A DNA stretch of 64,000 nucleotides from [Clostridium] scindens (GCF_019597925.1 NZ_CP080442.1:3859501-3923500); one strand, 5' to 3'; counted from the first letter of the stretch, positions 16,767 to 25,378 are shown. The notes: generated from the letters alone by a model not told the origin. A program made the numbers and translations.

Positions 16767-16940
16767 TTACCCCTATATTTCTATTTATCCTTGATTAGAT
16801 AACTTCTATATACATAACTGTCAACCCCTGCTTTAAATCTACTGTTTCTCTTGACCAAATCCATTGTAAACGTATAATATAATTATAACAAGTGTCCTTA
16901 TGGCATATTTTCTACCTACAAACAAAATTGGGAGGTCATT

Positions 16941-18008
16941 ATGAAACGTATAATCTTAACAGGCGGCGGCACCGCTGGCCATGTTACGCCTAACATTGCC
17001 CTTTTGCCACGGCTCAAAGAATTACAATATGATATCCATTATATAGGTTCCTATAATGGTATCGAAAAAGAACTGATCCAGCAATTTGGGATTCCTTATC
17101 ACGGGATATCCTCCGGAAAATTGCGGCGCTACTTCAGCGTACAGAATTTTACAGATCCTTTCCGTGTTGTCAAAGGACTTGGAGAAGCGCGAAAACTAGT
17201 CAAGATATTAAAGCCAGATGTCATCTTCTCCAAAGGCGGCTTTGTCTCTGTCCCGGTGGTATTGGCCGGAAAGAGCCATCACGTGCCAACGATTATCCAT
17301 GAGTCAGACATGACCCCTGGCCTTGCTAATAAGATATCCTTATCTTCGGCAACCAAGGTCTGCTGCAATTTTCCCGAGACTTTAGAGCATCTTCCGGAAG
17401 GAAAGGCCGTGCTTACAGGCTCTCCTATCCGTCAGGAACTGTTGTCCGGTGACAAGTATAAGGCAAAGGAATTCCTGGGATTTACCACTGACAAGCCTGT
17501 TATCATGGTTGTCGGAGGAAGCCTTGGCTCTGTCGCCGTTAACGATGCAGTGCGAGGCATCCTTCCCGAACTTCTGAAAGACTTCCAAGTCGTACATCTA
17601 TGCGGCAAGGGAAAGGTTGACGAATCGTTGAAAGGCTTGGAGGGATATGCTCAATTCGAATACGTCAAAGAAGAATTAAAAGACCTTTTTGCATTGACAG
17701 ATATAGTAATATCCCGAGCTGGCGCCAATGCTATCTGCGAATTGCTGGCTCTCCATAAGCCAAATCTTCTGATTCCACTTTCCGCCAATGCAAGCCGTGG
17801 GGATCAGATACTCAATGCCCGTTCCTTCGAGCGTCAGGGATACAGCATTGTACTGGAGGAAGAGGAACTCAATAAAGAGGTCCTTCTACAATCCATCCTG
17901 CGTCTATATGAGAACCGGGATTCTTACATAAGCGCTATGAAGAACTCCCCACAGCAGAATTCTATTGATACTATTATAGATTTAATAGAAGCTGTATCCA
18001 AAAAATAA
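16941..18008 (+). CDS. murG: UDP-GlcNAc:undecaprenyl-PP-MurNAc-pentapeptide GlcNAc transferase (MurG family)
   Basis: This membrane-associated GT-B glycosyltransferase of 355 residues completes lipid II. The N-terminal G-loop is LTGGGTAGHVTPNIAL and the second glycine loop is SSGKLRRYF. The UDP-GlcNAc site shows VVGGSLGS, DIVISRAGANAICELLAL and PNLLIPLSANASRGDQ. GGGAGG lies nine bases before the ATG. It is isolated from the division/cell-wall cluster and resembles the second, stand-alone MurG found in many Firmicutes. Its position between a sigma factor and a probable anti-sigma gene, in the opposite direction, looks like an insertion. Confidence 0.93.
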   Translation: MKRIILTGGGTAGHVTPNIALLPRLKELQYDIHYIGSYNGIEKELIQQFGIPYHGISSGKLRRYFSVQNFTDPFRVVKGLGEARKLVKILKPDVIFSKGGFVSVPVVLAGKSHHVPTIIHESDMTPGLANKISLSSATKVCCNFPETLEHLPEGKAVLTGSPIRQELLSGDKYKAKEFLGFTTDKPVIMVVGGSLGSVAVNDAVRGILPELLKDFQVVHLCGKGKVDESLKGLEGYAQFEYVKEELKDLFALTDIVISRAGANAICELLALHKPNLLIPLSANASRGDQILNARSFERQGYSIVLEEEELNKEVLLQSILRLYENRDSYISAMKNSPQQNSIDTIIDLIEAVSKK

Positions 18009-18045
18009 TCCGTACTTCACGTACTTCAGCACAATGGCAATATAT

Positions 18046-18074
18046 AAAACAGGTGTCTCTTAGGCACCTGTTTT
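18046..18074. terminator. Bidirectional terminator between murG and the sigma factor
   Basis: A perfect 10-bp stem AAAACAGGTG / CACCTGTTTT (18046-18055, 18065-18074) lies between convergent genes. The sigma stop codon overlaps its edge. Confidence 0.88.
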
Positions 18075-18630
18075 ATGCTTTGTTCAAGTGGTCAAACTGT
18101 TCCTCGAAATGCTTCCGAATCCATTTCTTTGCTCTATACAACATACTATGAAGCGTCTCCAGTTTCACACCCATGATCTCTGCAACTTCCTTTTGCGGCT
18201 TTTCCAGAACATATGTAATTGTGACTGCTTCATACCAACTGGGATTAAGATCATACAAGGCCGAAAATATATCTTTTACAAGTTCCCTGCTTGCCCGTTC
18301 TTTTAATTTTCTGATAAATACGTCCTCTGTACTGTCATCAAAATCGGATGGTGCCTTATCATGCTTTTCATACAGCAGCTCATCAACCAAAACTTCACGT
18401 TTCCGATCTCTAATCACATTCAGTGCCATATACTTAGTTGTCAAAACTAACCACGGACGCACTGCATCAAGATTTACATGATCCATATTCATATACAATT
18501 TCATGAAAACACTTTGTGCAATCTCTTCCGCAGTGTGATGATTTCCACAATATTTTGCTGCTACCTTATACACAATCTCGACATTGTCCTCATAGATTAC
18601 ATCAAAGGCCACTTTTCCTATCGACTCCAC
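18073..18630 (-). CDS. ECF-type RNA polymerase sigma factor
   Basis: A group 4 sigma factor of 185 residues. Region 2 covers about residues 8-85 (VYKVAAKYCGNHHTAEEIAQSVFMKL, then RPWLVLTTKYMALNVIRDRKRE). Region 4 covers about 120-175 (LNPSWYEAVTITYVLEKPQKEVAEIMGVKLETLHSMLYRAKKWIRKHF). It begins with GTG at 18630, with only a weak ribosome site, and lies 25 bases after the HIT gene, so it is probably cotranscribed with it. The likely anti-sigma partner is the DUF4367-like membrane protein at 15903-16766. The regulon is unknown. Confidence 0.88.
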   Translation of the reverse strand: MESIGKVAFDVIYEDNVEIVYKVAAKYCGNHHTAEEIAQSVFMKLYMNMDHVNLDAVRPWLVLTTKYMALNVIRDRKREVLVDELLYEKHDKAPSDFDDSTEDVFIRKLKERASRELVKDIFSALYDLNPSWYEAVTITYVLEKPQKEVAEIMGVKLETLHSMLYRAKKWIRKHFEEQFDHLNKA

Positions 18631-18655
18631 ACTCGCTTGTTTATCCTTCGCTTCC

Positions 18656-19066
18656 TTATTTTTTTATCTTTGATAAGATATCATTTTTATCTTCTTCTGT
18701 CAATTCGCCCATCTTCCATCCCAGGCCCACGCCGTCGCCAGTATGTCTTGGAATCATATGCATATGGAAGTGGAATACGGTCTGCCCTGCCGACTCGCCA
18801 TTGTTCTGGACAATATTATAACCATCACAGTCCAGGATGCCTGTTAGCTTCGTAATCATCTTCTTGGCAAGCACAAGCGCTTTTCCGGCCAACTCATCAT
18901 CTAATTCATACAGATTAGCATAATGTTCCTTTGGAATTATCAAAGCGTGACCTTTTGATGCCGGACTTGCATCCAGTATTACCCTGAAATCCTCATCTTC
19001 ATATAATGTAGCTGTAGGGATTTCACCATTGGCAAGTTTACAGAATATGCAGTTTTCGTCCTTCAT
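18656..19066 (-). CDS. HIT family nucleotide-binding hydrolase (HinT-like)
   Basis: A cytoplasmic protein of about 136 residues. The zinc-binding-like start DENCIFCKLANGEIPTATLY, the GHALIIPKEHYANL segment and the catalytic histidine triad FHFHMHMIPRH identify an HIT-family purine nucleoside phosphoramidase. The ATG at 19066 has GAGGG upstream; longer in-frame starts to 19117 are unlikely. It precedes the ECF sigma gene with a 25-base gap. Confidence 0.93.
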   Translation of the reverse strand: MKDENCIFCKLANGEIPTATLYEDEDFRVILDASPASKGHALIIPKEHYANLYELDDELAGKALVLAKKMITKLTGILDCDGYNIVQNNGESAGQTVFHFHMHMIPRHTGDGVGLGWKMGELTEEDKNDILSKIKK

Positions 19067-19153
19067 TTTTATCATCCCTCTTTCTTTAAAATAGTGATTG
19101 ATTATTTTAGCCGCCAATGCTAAACTGTTAGTTCAGAAAGGGCGGTAATAACT

Positions 19154-19906
19154 ATGTTTTCAACGACAGACTACGACAAATTACAACAAATCATGGCAGA
19201 AAGTCCACAGAAAAAAGAACTTCTCACACGACTCCTGGAGTCCCATCGCATGGACATCAGCACCATCAGTCACGAAATCCGTAACCCATTGACGCTCGTA
19301 TACAGCACCTTGCAATTAATTGAATCCCAGCATCCGGAAGTATTAACCTTTCCTCATTGGGAAGGAATGCGGCAAGATATTGAATATATGAAGCAGTTAT
19401 TAGAGCAGCTCTCCTCATATAACAATGGCGAGCGTCTGGAATGCGCTTCAACAGATGCACGAACCTTTTTGAGAAAGATCGCGCTATCCTTCGCTTCCAC
19501 CCTTGTGGATTCACAGATTGAATTTACTTCAAAGATCCCTACCACGCTTCCACCCGTATGCATTGATCCTATGAAAATGAAGCAAGTAATTCTAAACTTG
19601 CTAAGAAATGCCCAGGATGCGGTTCTTTCATGCCCGGATAAGGATCATGCGGCCATCTCTTTGTCTGCTGCCTTCCAAAACCAGCAGGTCGTTATTACTA
19701 TATCCGACACTGGCTGTGGCATCGCGCCAGAAGACCTGTCCACAATATTCGAGCCATTCATAACCCATAAGCAAAACGGCACTGGCTTAGGCCTTGCAAT
19801 AGCCAAGCGTATCGTTTCGGCCCATCACGGTTCTCTAACGGTAGAATCAGTATTGGATAAAGGAACTGTCTTCACGCTTACGCTTCCAGTACAGCAGGAT
19901 GCATAG
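19154..19906 (+). CDS. Soluble orphan sensor histidine kinase
   Basis: A protein of 250 residues without membrane helices. The HisKA dimerisation helix has phospho-acceptor histidine in STISHEIRNPLTLVYSTLQL (about residue 40). The HATPase domain has N-box LLRNAQDAV, G1 ISDTGCGIAPEDL, F-box FEPFITHK and G2 GTGLGLAIAKRIV. The N-terminal region is short, with no recognisable sensor domain, as in KinA-type or sporulation orphan kinases with a lost PAS. No response regulator is adjacent. Its last 60 bases overlap, antisense, the end of the rhomboid gene. The signal and partner are unknown. Confidence 0.9.
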   Translation: MFSTTDYDKLQQIMAESPQKKELLTRLLESHRMDISTISHEIRNPLTLVYSTLQLIESQHPEVLTFPHWEGMRQDIEYMKQLLEQLSSYNNGERLECASTDARTFLRKIALSFASTLVDSQIEFTSKIPTTLPPVCIDPMKMKQVILNLLRNAQDAVLSCPDKDHAAISLSAAFQNQQVVITISDTGCGIAPEDLSTIFEPFITHKQNGTGLGLAIAKRIVSAHHGSLTVESVLDKGTVFTLTLPVQQDA

Positions 19907-20461
19907 CAGGAATCCCGTCACCAATCCGCCGATATGAGCCATATTGTCAACTCCTCCGCTAGAGTATCCATAATAAAGCGTAATAAAAATCATAAAGACA
20001 ATGCCTCTGCCCGATATATCGCCGATCCGACCTCTGTTGCGGATTGCTACATATAATAAAGCACCGATAATTCCAAAAATTGCTCCCGAGGCTCCGGCAG
20101 ATATGGCATAGTCTGCCAAGCGGATGTCCCACCATGAGGACAGGATATTTCCACCCAGACCGCTTAGAATATATATAACCAAAAACCTGATGCTGCCAAT
20201 CTCGACTTCCAGGTTCCAGCCGATCAATGCCAGCGTAATCATATTGTTAAAGAGATGCTCAAAGCCAAAATGAAGAAACATGCTGGTAAACATCCGGTAG
20301 TATTCTCCCTGTTCGGTAATAAAGGGTACATACATTGCCCCATGTTCCAGCATAAAAAGCCCGTCTTCCGTCGCGCCTTGAAAGGACAGCAAAAAGAACA
20401 CTGCCACATTGGCAGCCAGTAATAAAATTGTACATGGAGCCTTCATCTTCTTGCTATTCAT
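19847..20461 (-). CDS. Rhomboid family intramembrane serine protease
   Basis: An integral membrane protease of 204 residues with six predicted transmembrane helices. The catalytic serine is in the GASGAIFG motif (about residue 124) and the catalytic histidine in MAHIGGLVTGF (about residue 179). HFGFEHLFNNM matches the conserved HxxxN segment. The fold cleaves membrane proteins within the bilayer; the substrate is unknown. The 3' end overlaps the convergent histidine kinase gene by 60 bases, with no terminator between them. Confidence 0.93.
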   Translation of the reverse strand: MNSKKMKAPCTILLLAANVAVFFLLSFQGATEDGLFMLEHGAMYVPFITEQGEYYRMFTSMFLHFGFEHLFNNMITLALIGWNLEVEIGSIRFLVIYILSGLGGNILSSWWDIRLADYAISAGASGAIFGIIGALLYVAIRNRGRIGDISGRGIVFMIFITLYYGYSSGGVDNMAHIGGLVTGFLLCILLYWKRKREDSSFIQY

Positions 20462-20564
20462 GTATCACTTAACCGCTTTCTGACATCTCTTCTGATTTTA
20501 TTCTCTATCAGTATAGCATAAGATTGAAAAATAGTAACCTCAAAATCTATTCTTTATTGATTAT

Positions 20565-21491
20565 TCACAGATTTTCTTTCTCTATCTCATCAATAAGCCC
20601 CTGGATCATGCCCAGTTCCTCTTCCAGTATATCCGCAATTTCCTCTGCCGAACAGCCCTTTTTTAATTTTTTTCTGATTAAATTTTTAATGGCTTCCTGT
20701 TTTCCTATTTCTCTTCCTTCCTGCCTTCCTTCTTCCAATCCTTTCTGTCTTCCTTCTTCCAGTCCTTCCTGCCTTCCTTCTTCCAGCCCTTCCTGCCTTG
20801 CCTCTTCTTTGTCGTAGTACCTTTCTTCCCATGCCTGCATATACTTCACCCCTACTTCTTCACTGGCTTTTACCTTACGCACACGGTTATGGATACGCTT
20901 AATCCGTTCGCTGTCCATATCTGCAGCCACTTCATCCGTAGTGTCTTCCACATAACGCAGGAATCCCACTAGTTCTTTGGATACCTCGCCATCATTCTTT
21001 CCCCGGGTATTCAGAAATATGCGGACCGCTCCATCTTCAAGGCAGCATTCGGGCTCTTCCAGGCATCCAGCACGAAACGTGTACACATATCTGCCATATC
21101 CAAACAGGTCGAATGGAGTGATTATAATAATATACGAATTATTTAACTGGTTATAATCCGGAATTCCCGGTTCCAGAAGGCCTGCGTCTATCATAGACTG
21201 GTAATATCTGCTGCGCTTTGCCAAGTCCGTCCTTTTTTTCTGCTGCATTTCGGTGTTGTAAACTGACTTTTCTTCATCCATGGCGTATACATCCATCCGA
21301 ACTGCACGCAGATGCGGCGATACCCTCAACTCTTTTTCCGTCTCATTTTGTTCCAGCAAAGGAATATCCCTTCCAAAGATAATACTGAGAATATCCTGAT
21401 GTGTCTGCGGATCTTCCAGCACTTCATCAAACAGAAAACGGTTCGTAAGGTTTAACTCTTTTAATGGTATCAAATCTTTTGTTTTCCCCAT
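20565..21491 (-). CDS. Rpn family recombination-promoting nuclease/putative transposase
   Basis: A PD-(D/E)XK-fold protein of 308 residues. It begins with the family core (LTNRFLFDEVLEDPQTHQDILSIIFG), then the nuclease motifs VRMDVYAMDEE and YNTEMQQKK, with SRYYQSMIDAGLL and YIIIITPFDLFG. Near residues 228-262 an eight-residue unit (EGLEEGRQ) repeats about three to four times, as the family often shows before its C-terminal helix. Rpn proteins in E. coli are calcium-stimulated nucleases that raise RecA-independent recombination. AAGGAGAAA precedes the ATG. It looks intact, in contrast to the broken relative at 5587-6464. Confidence 0.9.
   Translation of the reverse strand: MGKTKDLIPLKELNLTNRFLFDEVLEDPQTHQDILSIIFGRDIPLLEQNETEKELRVSPHLRAVRMDVYAMDEEKSVYNTEMQQKKRTDLAKRSRYYQSMIDAGLLEPGIPDYNQLNNSYIIIITPFDLFGYGRYVYTFRAGCLEEPECCLEDGAVRIFLNTRGKNDGEVSKELVGFLRYVEDTTDEVAADMDSERIKRIHNRVRKVKASEEVGVKYMQAWEERYYDKEEARQEGLEEGRQEGLEEGRQKGLEEGRQEGREIGKQEAIKNLIRKKLKKGCSAEEIADILEEELGMIQGLIDEIEKENL
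20735..20815 (-). repeat. In-frame 24-bp tandem repeat in the Rpn gene
   Basis: Three to four near-identical 24-bp units encode EGLEEGRQ. They sit just before the C-terminal helical domain and could change copy number by slippage without shifting the frame. Confidence 0.75.
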
Positions 21492-21553
21492 ATGTTTCTC
21501 CTTTATTTTACCACAATCTGATTCCTCTTAACAATCCATTTTCCAGATTGTAT

Positions 21554-22264
21554 TTATAGTTCTTCTTCCTCTATATGCAGCCCATCCCAGTCGCCCCACT
21601 TAGGTTTTTTATGCTTATTGAGAAATCGTTTCACAGGCGTCCACAGGTTTTCTGTTTCTTTCATAATGGAACTTCCCATCTCCTGTTCCGTAATCCAGTC
21701 ATGTTCCTTTGTATCATATTCCATTTCTTCTATCTCCTCTACTGTTTCTTCCTTTTCAGGATGTTTCAGGCATTCTGCCATAATCTTTTCCAGGCTGTAA
21801 TTCTCTTCCATTGTGGCCTTATGAAGCAGAAAAACCAGGCGGACGCACTCCTGGTCTTCATAATCCCCCTGCCTGACAAAATACTCTGTCAATGTATGAA
21901 ACTCTTCCCACAGGTCCTGATCTGCCAGAGGATAATAGCAGAAAAAGAATCTGCTCTCCTCATAGAAGATATATTCCGGCTTCAGCAAGATACAATGTAT
22001 ATTCAGCAAATACGCCTCCACTTCTTTAATAACTGCCTTGAACTGCGTCAGAAACAGCTTAAGGTCCTCTCCACTGATCTTGCTTCGCTCATACATTGCT
22101 TTCATGGAAACTTTCCCACTGACATCATAATCATAATAACTGCTGCCGTTCATTCCTCTTGCGCCAACCTTCAGAATCCCATCCAGCGAACTCGCCTTCA
22201 GCATCCGTATTTGATAGTCTTCTTGATATAAGGTATGTTCTTCAATTGTAATCTTACGTTCCAT
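21554..22264 (-). CDS. DUF6382-like protein of the Tad pilus locus, without an FHA domain
   Basis: A cytoplasmic protein of 236 residues resembling the DUF6382 domain found in Tad/Flp loci of Clostridia (start MERKITIEEHTLYQEDYQIRML, motif GMNGSSYYDYDVSGKVSM, then FFFCYYPLADQDLWEEFHTLTEYF). In many relatives this domain is followed by a phosphothreonine-binding FHA domain. Here the protein ends in an acidic, basic-patched tail (LNKHKKPKWGDWDGLHIEEEEL) with no FHA. The ATG at 22264 is served by GGAG inside the end of the TadE-like gene, so the two are translationally coupled. It is the last gene of the pilus operon. Confidence 0.72.
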   Translation of the reverse strand: MERKITIEEHTLYQEDYQIRMLKASSLDGILKVGARGMNGSSYYDYDVSGKVSMKAMYERSKISGEDLKLFLTQFKAVIKEVEAYLLNIHCILLKPEYIFYEESRFFFCYYPLADQDLWEEFHTLTEYFVRQGDYEDQECVRLVFLLHKATMEENYSLEKIMAECLKHPEKEETVEEIEEMEYDTKEHDWITEQEMGSSIMKETENLWTPVKRFLNKHKKPKWGDWDGLHIEEEEL

Positions 22265-22266
22265 CT

Positions 22267-22707
22267 TCACTTCTCCTTCAACCTTTGCATATCCCTAATA
22301 CGCTTCTCGGGTTCTGTGACTGCCGCCCTTTTTACCACGGATATCTTCATGCGCCCGTGGAAAGCAATAGCATACACTTCAATCTCGTCCTTTCCGACCA
22401 TCACATTCGCCCGAGCATTGCTGGTCAGAATACACTTCCCTTTTACCCTCTGGACGAAAAGGCTTTCCAACTGTCCTGCCTTTACCCCGTCCTTTTCCCG
22501 CGCTTTTGTGCTGCCTGCCACAGCCGTCTCATATGCCGCGCCAGTTAAGATGAGTTTGTCATGGTAATAAAAAGACGCCAGGATGCAGCCCATAATCAGA
22601 AAAAGGATCATTGGCATAAGAAATGACAATTCTACCGTCAGGCTGCCTTTTAAGCAGCTTCTGCTTTTTACCCGCTTTTTCATTTTTCTATATGACTCTT
22701 CCCCCAT
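22267..22707 (-). CDS. TadE-like pseudopilin
   Basis: A membrane-anchored pseudopilin of 146 residues. After a basic N-terminus it has the TadE-type motif KGSLTVELSFLMPMILFLIMG, with cleavage expected before the hydrophobic stretch and the conserved glutamate in VELSF, followed by a small extracytoplasmic domain. Pseudopilins of this kind are minor components of Tad/Flp pili. It begins directly after the prepilin peptidase stop. Confidence 0.85.
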   Translation of the reverse strand: MGEESYRKMKKRVKSRSCLKGSLTVELSFLMPMILFLIMGCILASFYYHDKLILTGAAYETAVAGSTKAREKDGVKAGQLESLFVQRVKGKCILTSNARANVMVGKDEIEVYAIAFHGRMKISVVKRAAVTEPEKRIRDMQRLKEK

Positions 22708-23139
22708 TTATCTTCCCCCTGTCAGCACGCTAAGCAAATATCCTGCCGCCAGAAAAGGAATGAATGGAATCGTATGTTTTCTAGACATTTTCTTTGCCGT
22801 CAGACAAATCAAAGAGGCCGCAGCGAGGAGGCAAAATGTCCCCGCCAGCACATCCAGCACTCCCCACAGCCCCAGATATATTCCCAAGGCTAAAATCGCC
22901 CAACTATCTCCGTAACCAAAGCCTTCCCGCGTAACCTTGCTGACCAGGAGAAACAGAATTCCTACGCCAGCGCCACCTGCTGCCATCCACAGATCCGCCT
23001 GCCTTGTTATCCCCTGATAGACTAATGCTGCAATGCTCGCCATGACCAGGATATCCACAGGTATCCTTCGGAAATGAATGTCAATCACAGAAAGGCTTAG
23101 CAATATACCCATGCAAAACACCTGGCTTATTTCCCACAT
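22708..23139 (-). CDS. Prepilin peptidase (A24 family, TadV/CpaA-like)
   Basis: An integral membrane aspartic protease of about 143 residues that would process the Flp pilin and pseudopilins. The two catalytic aspartates are visible: the first in SLSVIDIHFRRIP (about residue 18), the second in the GxGD motif FGYGDSW (about residue 75). It is the short form without the N-methylation domain. The ATG at 23139 has GGGGG ten bases upstream; a TTG nine bases earlier is the alternative. It overlaps the preceding gene by 13 bases. Confidence 0.9.
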   Translation of the reverse strand: MWEISQVFCMGILLSLSVIDIHFRRIPVDILVMASIAALVYQGITRQADLWMAAGGAGVGILFLLVSKVTREGFGYGDSWAILALGIYLGLWGVLDVLAGTFCLLAAASLICLTAKKMSRKHTIPFIPFLAAGYLLSVLTGGR

Positions 23140-23933
23140 CTTGAGCAAGCCCCCTTTCCTATTACCTCTGACAGCGGCACTGCATAGACGGTTCGCTTTA
23201 GGCCGCTGCAGGATAGCGAACTATGGTAACGGTCGCCGGTATCTGTGATATACACCCCGCCTACAGTTCCTTTCATACAATGCTCGCATGGATGATACTT
23301 TCCACCGCCTTCATTTCTTAAAGCTTCTATCTCCGACTGGGGCACCATATGTATGGATAGTTCCAGGTGCGTACAGTGGTAATCACGGTGATACACCAGC
23401 CCAGTTTCCGTTACATAGACCGTATCATCGTCCTCACGTCCAAATCCCTGCTTCTCATAGCCTGTCCAAGCCTTGATACGCAGTTTTTCTTCGTGCTTTG
23501 CCGGCGGGATACCAAATACAGGGAGCGGGACGCGTATCTCATATGATGCCACCAATTCTCCGATTCCCGTACGGGGCGACATTCTGGACTTGTCACAGTG
23601 GATCCCTCCGCTGCCTCCTGATACGATACTCCTTTCCAGCCGATCCTGGCCGATCGAATTCACAACATCGCTCTCTATGCGGTAAGGCATTATGACCGCC
23701 GTGCTGCTGGCTTCATCTGCCGCTTTCTTTCCGGCTGCCTGGAGCCCGCACCGGACGGAGGCCTGGATTGCCATCGTCTCCATCAGATACAGAAGACTCA
23801 CAATTGCGAGAAAAAACAGCGGAACCGCCATCGCCGCCTCCACGGTTACGCTGCCTTTCTTAGAGGCGGATGCAGATGTCCTCCCGGTCAAGACAGAATA
23901 GATAGGTTCTAAGGGGAGTATTTTACTATTCAT
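23127..23933 (-). CDS. TadE-like pseudopilin with two C-terminal Cys/His repeats
   Basis: A protein of about 268 residues. Near residue 30 is a TadE-type anchor (KKGSVTVEAAMAVPLFFLAI). The extracytoplasmic C-terminus carries a duplicated module of about 45 residues: VYVTETGLVYHRDYHC...CEHC and VYITDTGDRYHSSLSC...CSRC. Each has the pattern T-T/D-G-x-x-Y-H-x(4)-C...C-x-x-C, seen as a small putative metal- or disulfide-stabilised domain at the end of other exported proteins. The combination is unusual for a pseudopilin. The ATG at 23933 follows GGAGAAGG; in-frame upstream codons lack a ribosome site. Confidence 0.75.
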   Translation of the reverse strand: MNSKILPLEPIYSVLTGRTSASASKKGSVTVEAAMAVPLFFLAIVSLLYLMETMAIQASVRCGLQAAGKKAADEASSTAVIMPYRIESDVVNSIGQDRLERSIVSGGSGGIHCDKSRMSPRTGIGELVASYEIRVPLPVFGIPPAKHEEKLRIKAWTGYEKQGFGREDDDTVYVTETGLVYHRDYHCTHLELSIHMVPQSEIEALRNEGGGKYHPCEHCMKGTVGGVYITDTGDRYHSSLSCSGLKRTVYAVPLSEVIGKGACSRCGK

Positions 23934-24017
23934 GGTACGAATCCTTCTCCTTTCTTTTATTTTTAACTTTTTGTTGGATGAGTGCCTAAGAATCCGGAAA
24001 GACATCTGCATCCGCCT

Positions 24018-25367
24018 CTACTGATATCCAAAATAAGTTGGAAATTCATAATGGATTCCTCTTCTTAACCTGCAGACTGATCGAAACTCTACCCTGCTGA
24101 TACACAAGTCTGCACGAAAGTATGCCTGTCCATATACTTTTCTCAGATTCTGCTCAATGATTCCAAGTGCCCGTAATCCAGATGTCTGTTTGGGCGCCAG
24201 AAAAAGCAGCATCCTCAGATAGTCTTTATATTCAAGGCCTTCCGGCGCATCGGCTCCTTCTTTCGTATCCTCTTGCGTCCCCAGAGTAAGAAGCGAAGAT
24301 AACTGGAGCTGCCAGGTTTCCCTGGACTTTACCAGCGGCACGCGGTTTCCCTTTAGCATAGACCGAAGATCCATCACCGTCTCTCCGTAGGCCCATGCCA
24401 GAAGAATCGCCTGGGCAGCAGCGCCCGTGATGGCAGGGATGGCAAGAAGCGTGCACAGCGTTGCGGCCGCCGCCTCTGCTTCTGCCTTCATCTCTCCATC
24501 CGTTTGAATATACGCATAATTAGGAACGAACCTAAGCATCATTAATTTTCTTGCTACCTTCTCCAGATTCTCTTTGTCACTGCCTGCACCCGCCAGGATA
24601 TACTCCAATTCATAATCTAAGGCTCCTCCCTTTCCTTCATCTGTAAAGGATGAGAAATTCTCCAGCAGATATTCTCCGAAAAGGAGAGAAGATACAGTTC
24701 CTCCCGCCTCCGCCACATCGGAAAAATCTCCATATCCCTCCTGCCTGGCTCTAGCGGAGAGCATTTCCTTTTCATTGGCGTGCTTTTCTGATAATGCCCT
24801 GTCTTTGGGCAGTATCAGTTCCAGCAATGGCTGGGCCTTCAATCGACCTACATGGTCAATGGGGTTCTCCTCTTTAGGCAGTTCGCTGTCATTTAAGGCC
24901 AACAGATCTTCCAAGCCTTTTTGGGTTTCAGCTTCCTCCTTTGCATACTCTGCTCCTTTATCCTGCTGCTGTCCCCAGACGGAAGTCATCCCCAGCATAT
25001 CCTTGACCGAATCTATTCCATACTTGTGCTCCATATATGCGGTAATCTGATCAAAGAAAGATTGACAGCCCTGGTCCGTAAGGAACTGTATCCGCTTTAT
25101 CTCCTGTTCCATATTTCCCGCACCATAATACTCTAAACGCTTCATCAAGTTCGACTGCTCATATTGCCCTGTCTCATAGCTTCCGTCCAGTGCAAATATA
25201 TGGTACTCGTCCAGCAATTCTTTCTGGTATTCTGCGAACATGCACTCGACTGCCCGATTCATATCCGCCCGTCTGTAATTCTTCGCCATCTGTATCGAGG
25301 CGCTTTCCATCAATCCCCCTACCAATGTTATAAAGAGGATGAAGACCAGGCTTAAATATGCTGTCAC
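24018..25367 (-). CDS. Tad-locus membrane-anchored protein (DUF5702-like)
   Basis: A protein of about 449 residues. It begins near a single hydrophobic anchor (GEVTAYLSLVFILFITLVGGLMESASIQM), typical of TadG/DUF5702-like proteins of clostridial Tad loci. A long, mostly helical extracytoplasmic region follows, and the C-terminus is aromatic/Arg-rich (GIHYEFPTYFGYQ). No ATG lies in front of the anchor. The best start is GTG at 25367, eleven bases after the pilin stop, with GGAG unusually close, so translation may be coupled to the pilin. The open frame extends to 25559, but that part overlaps the pilin gene in another frame. Confidence 0.7.
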   Translation of the reverse strand: MTAYLSLVFILFITLVGGLMESASIQMAKNYRRADMNRAVECMFAEYQKELLDEYHIFALDGSYETGQYEQSNLMKRLEYYGAGNMEQEIKRIQFLTDQGCQSFFDQITAYMEHKYGIDSVKDMLGMTSVWGQQQDKGAEYAKEEAETQKGLEDLLALNDSELPKEENPIDHVGRLKAQPLLELILPKDRALSEKHANEKEMLSARARQEGYGDFSDVAEAGGTVSSLLFGEYLLENFSSFTDEGKGGALDYELEYILAGAGSDKENLEKVARKLMMLRFVPNYAYIQTDGEMKAEAEAAAATLCTLLAIPAITGAAAQAILLAWAYGETVMDLRSMLKGNRVPLVKSRETWQLQLSSLLTLGTQEDTKEGADAPEGLEYKDYLRMLLFLAPKQTSGLRALGIIEQNLRKVYGQAYFRADLCISRVEFRSVCRLRRGIHYEFPTYFGYQ

Positions 25368-25378
25368 TTCTCCGCGGA

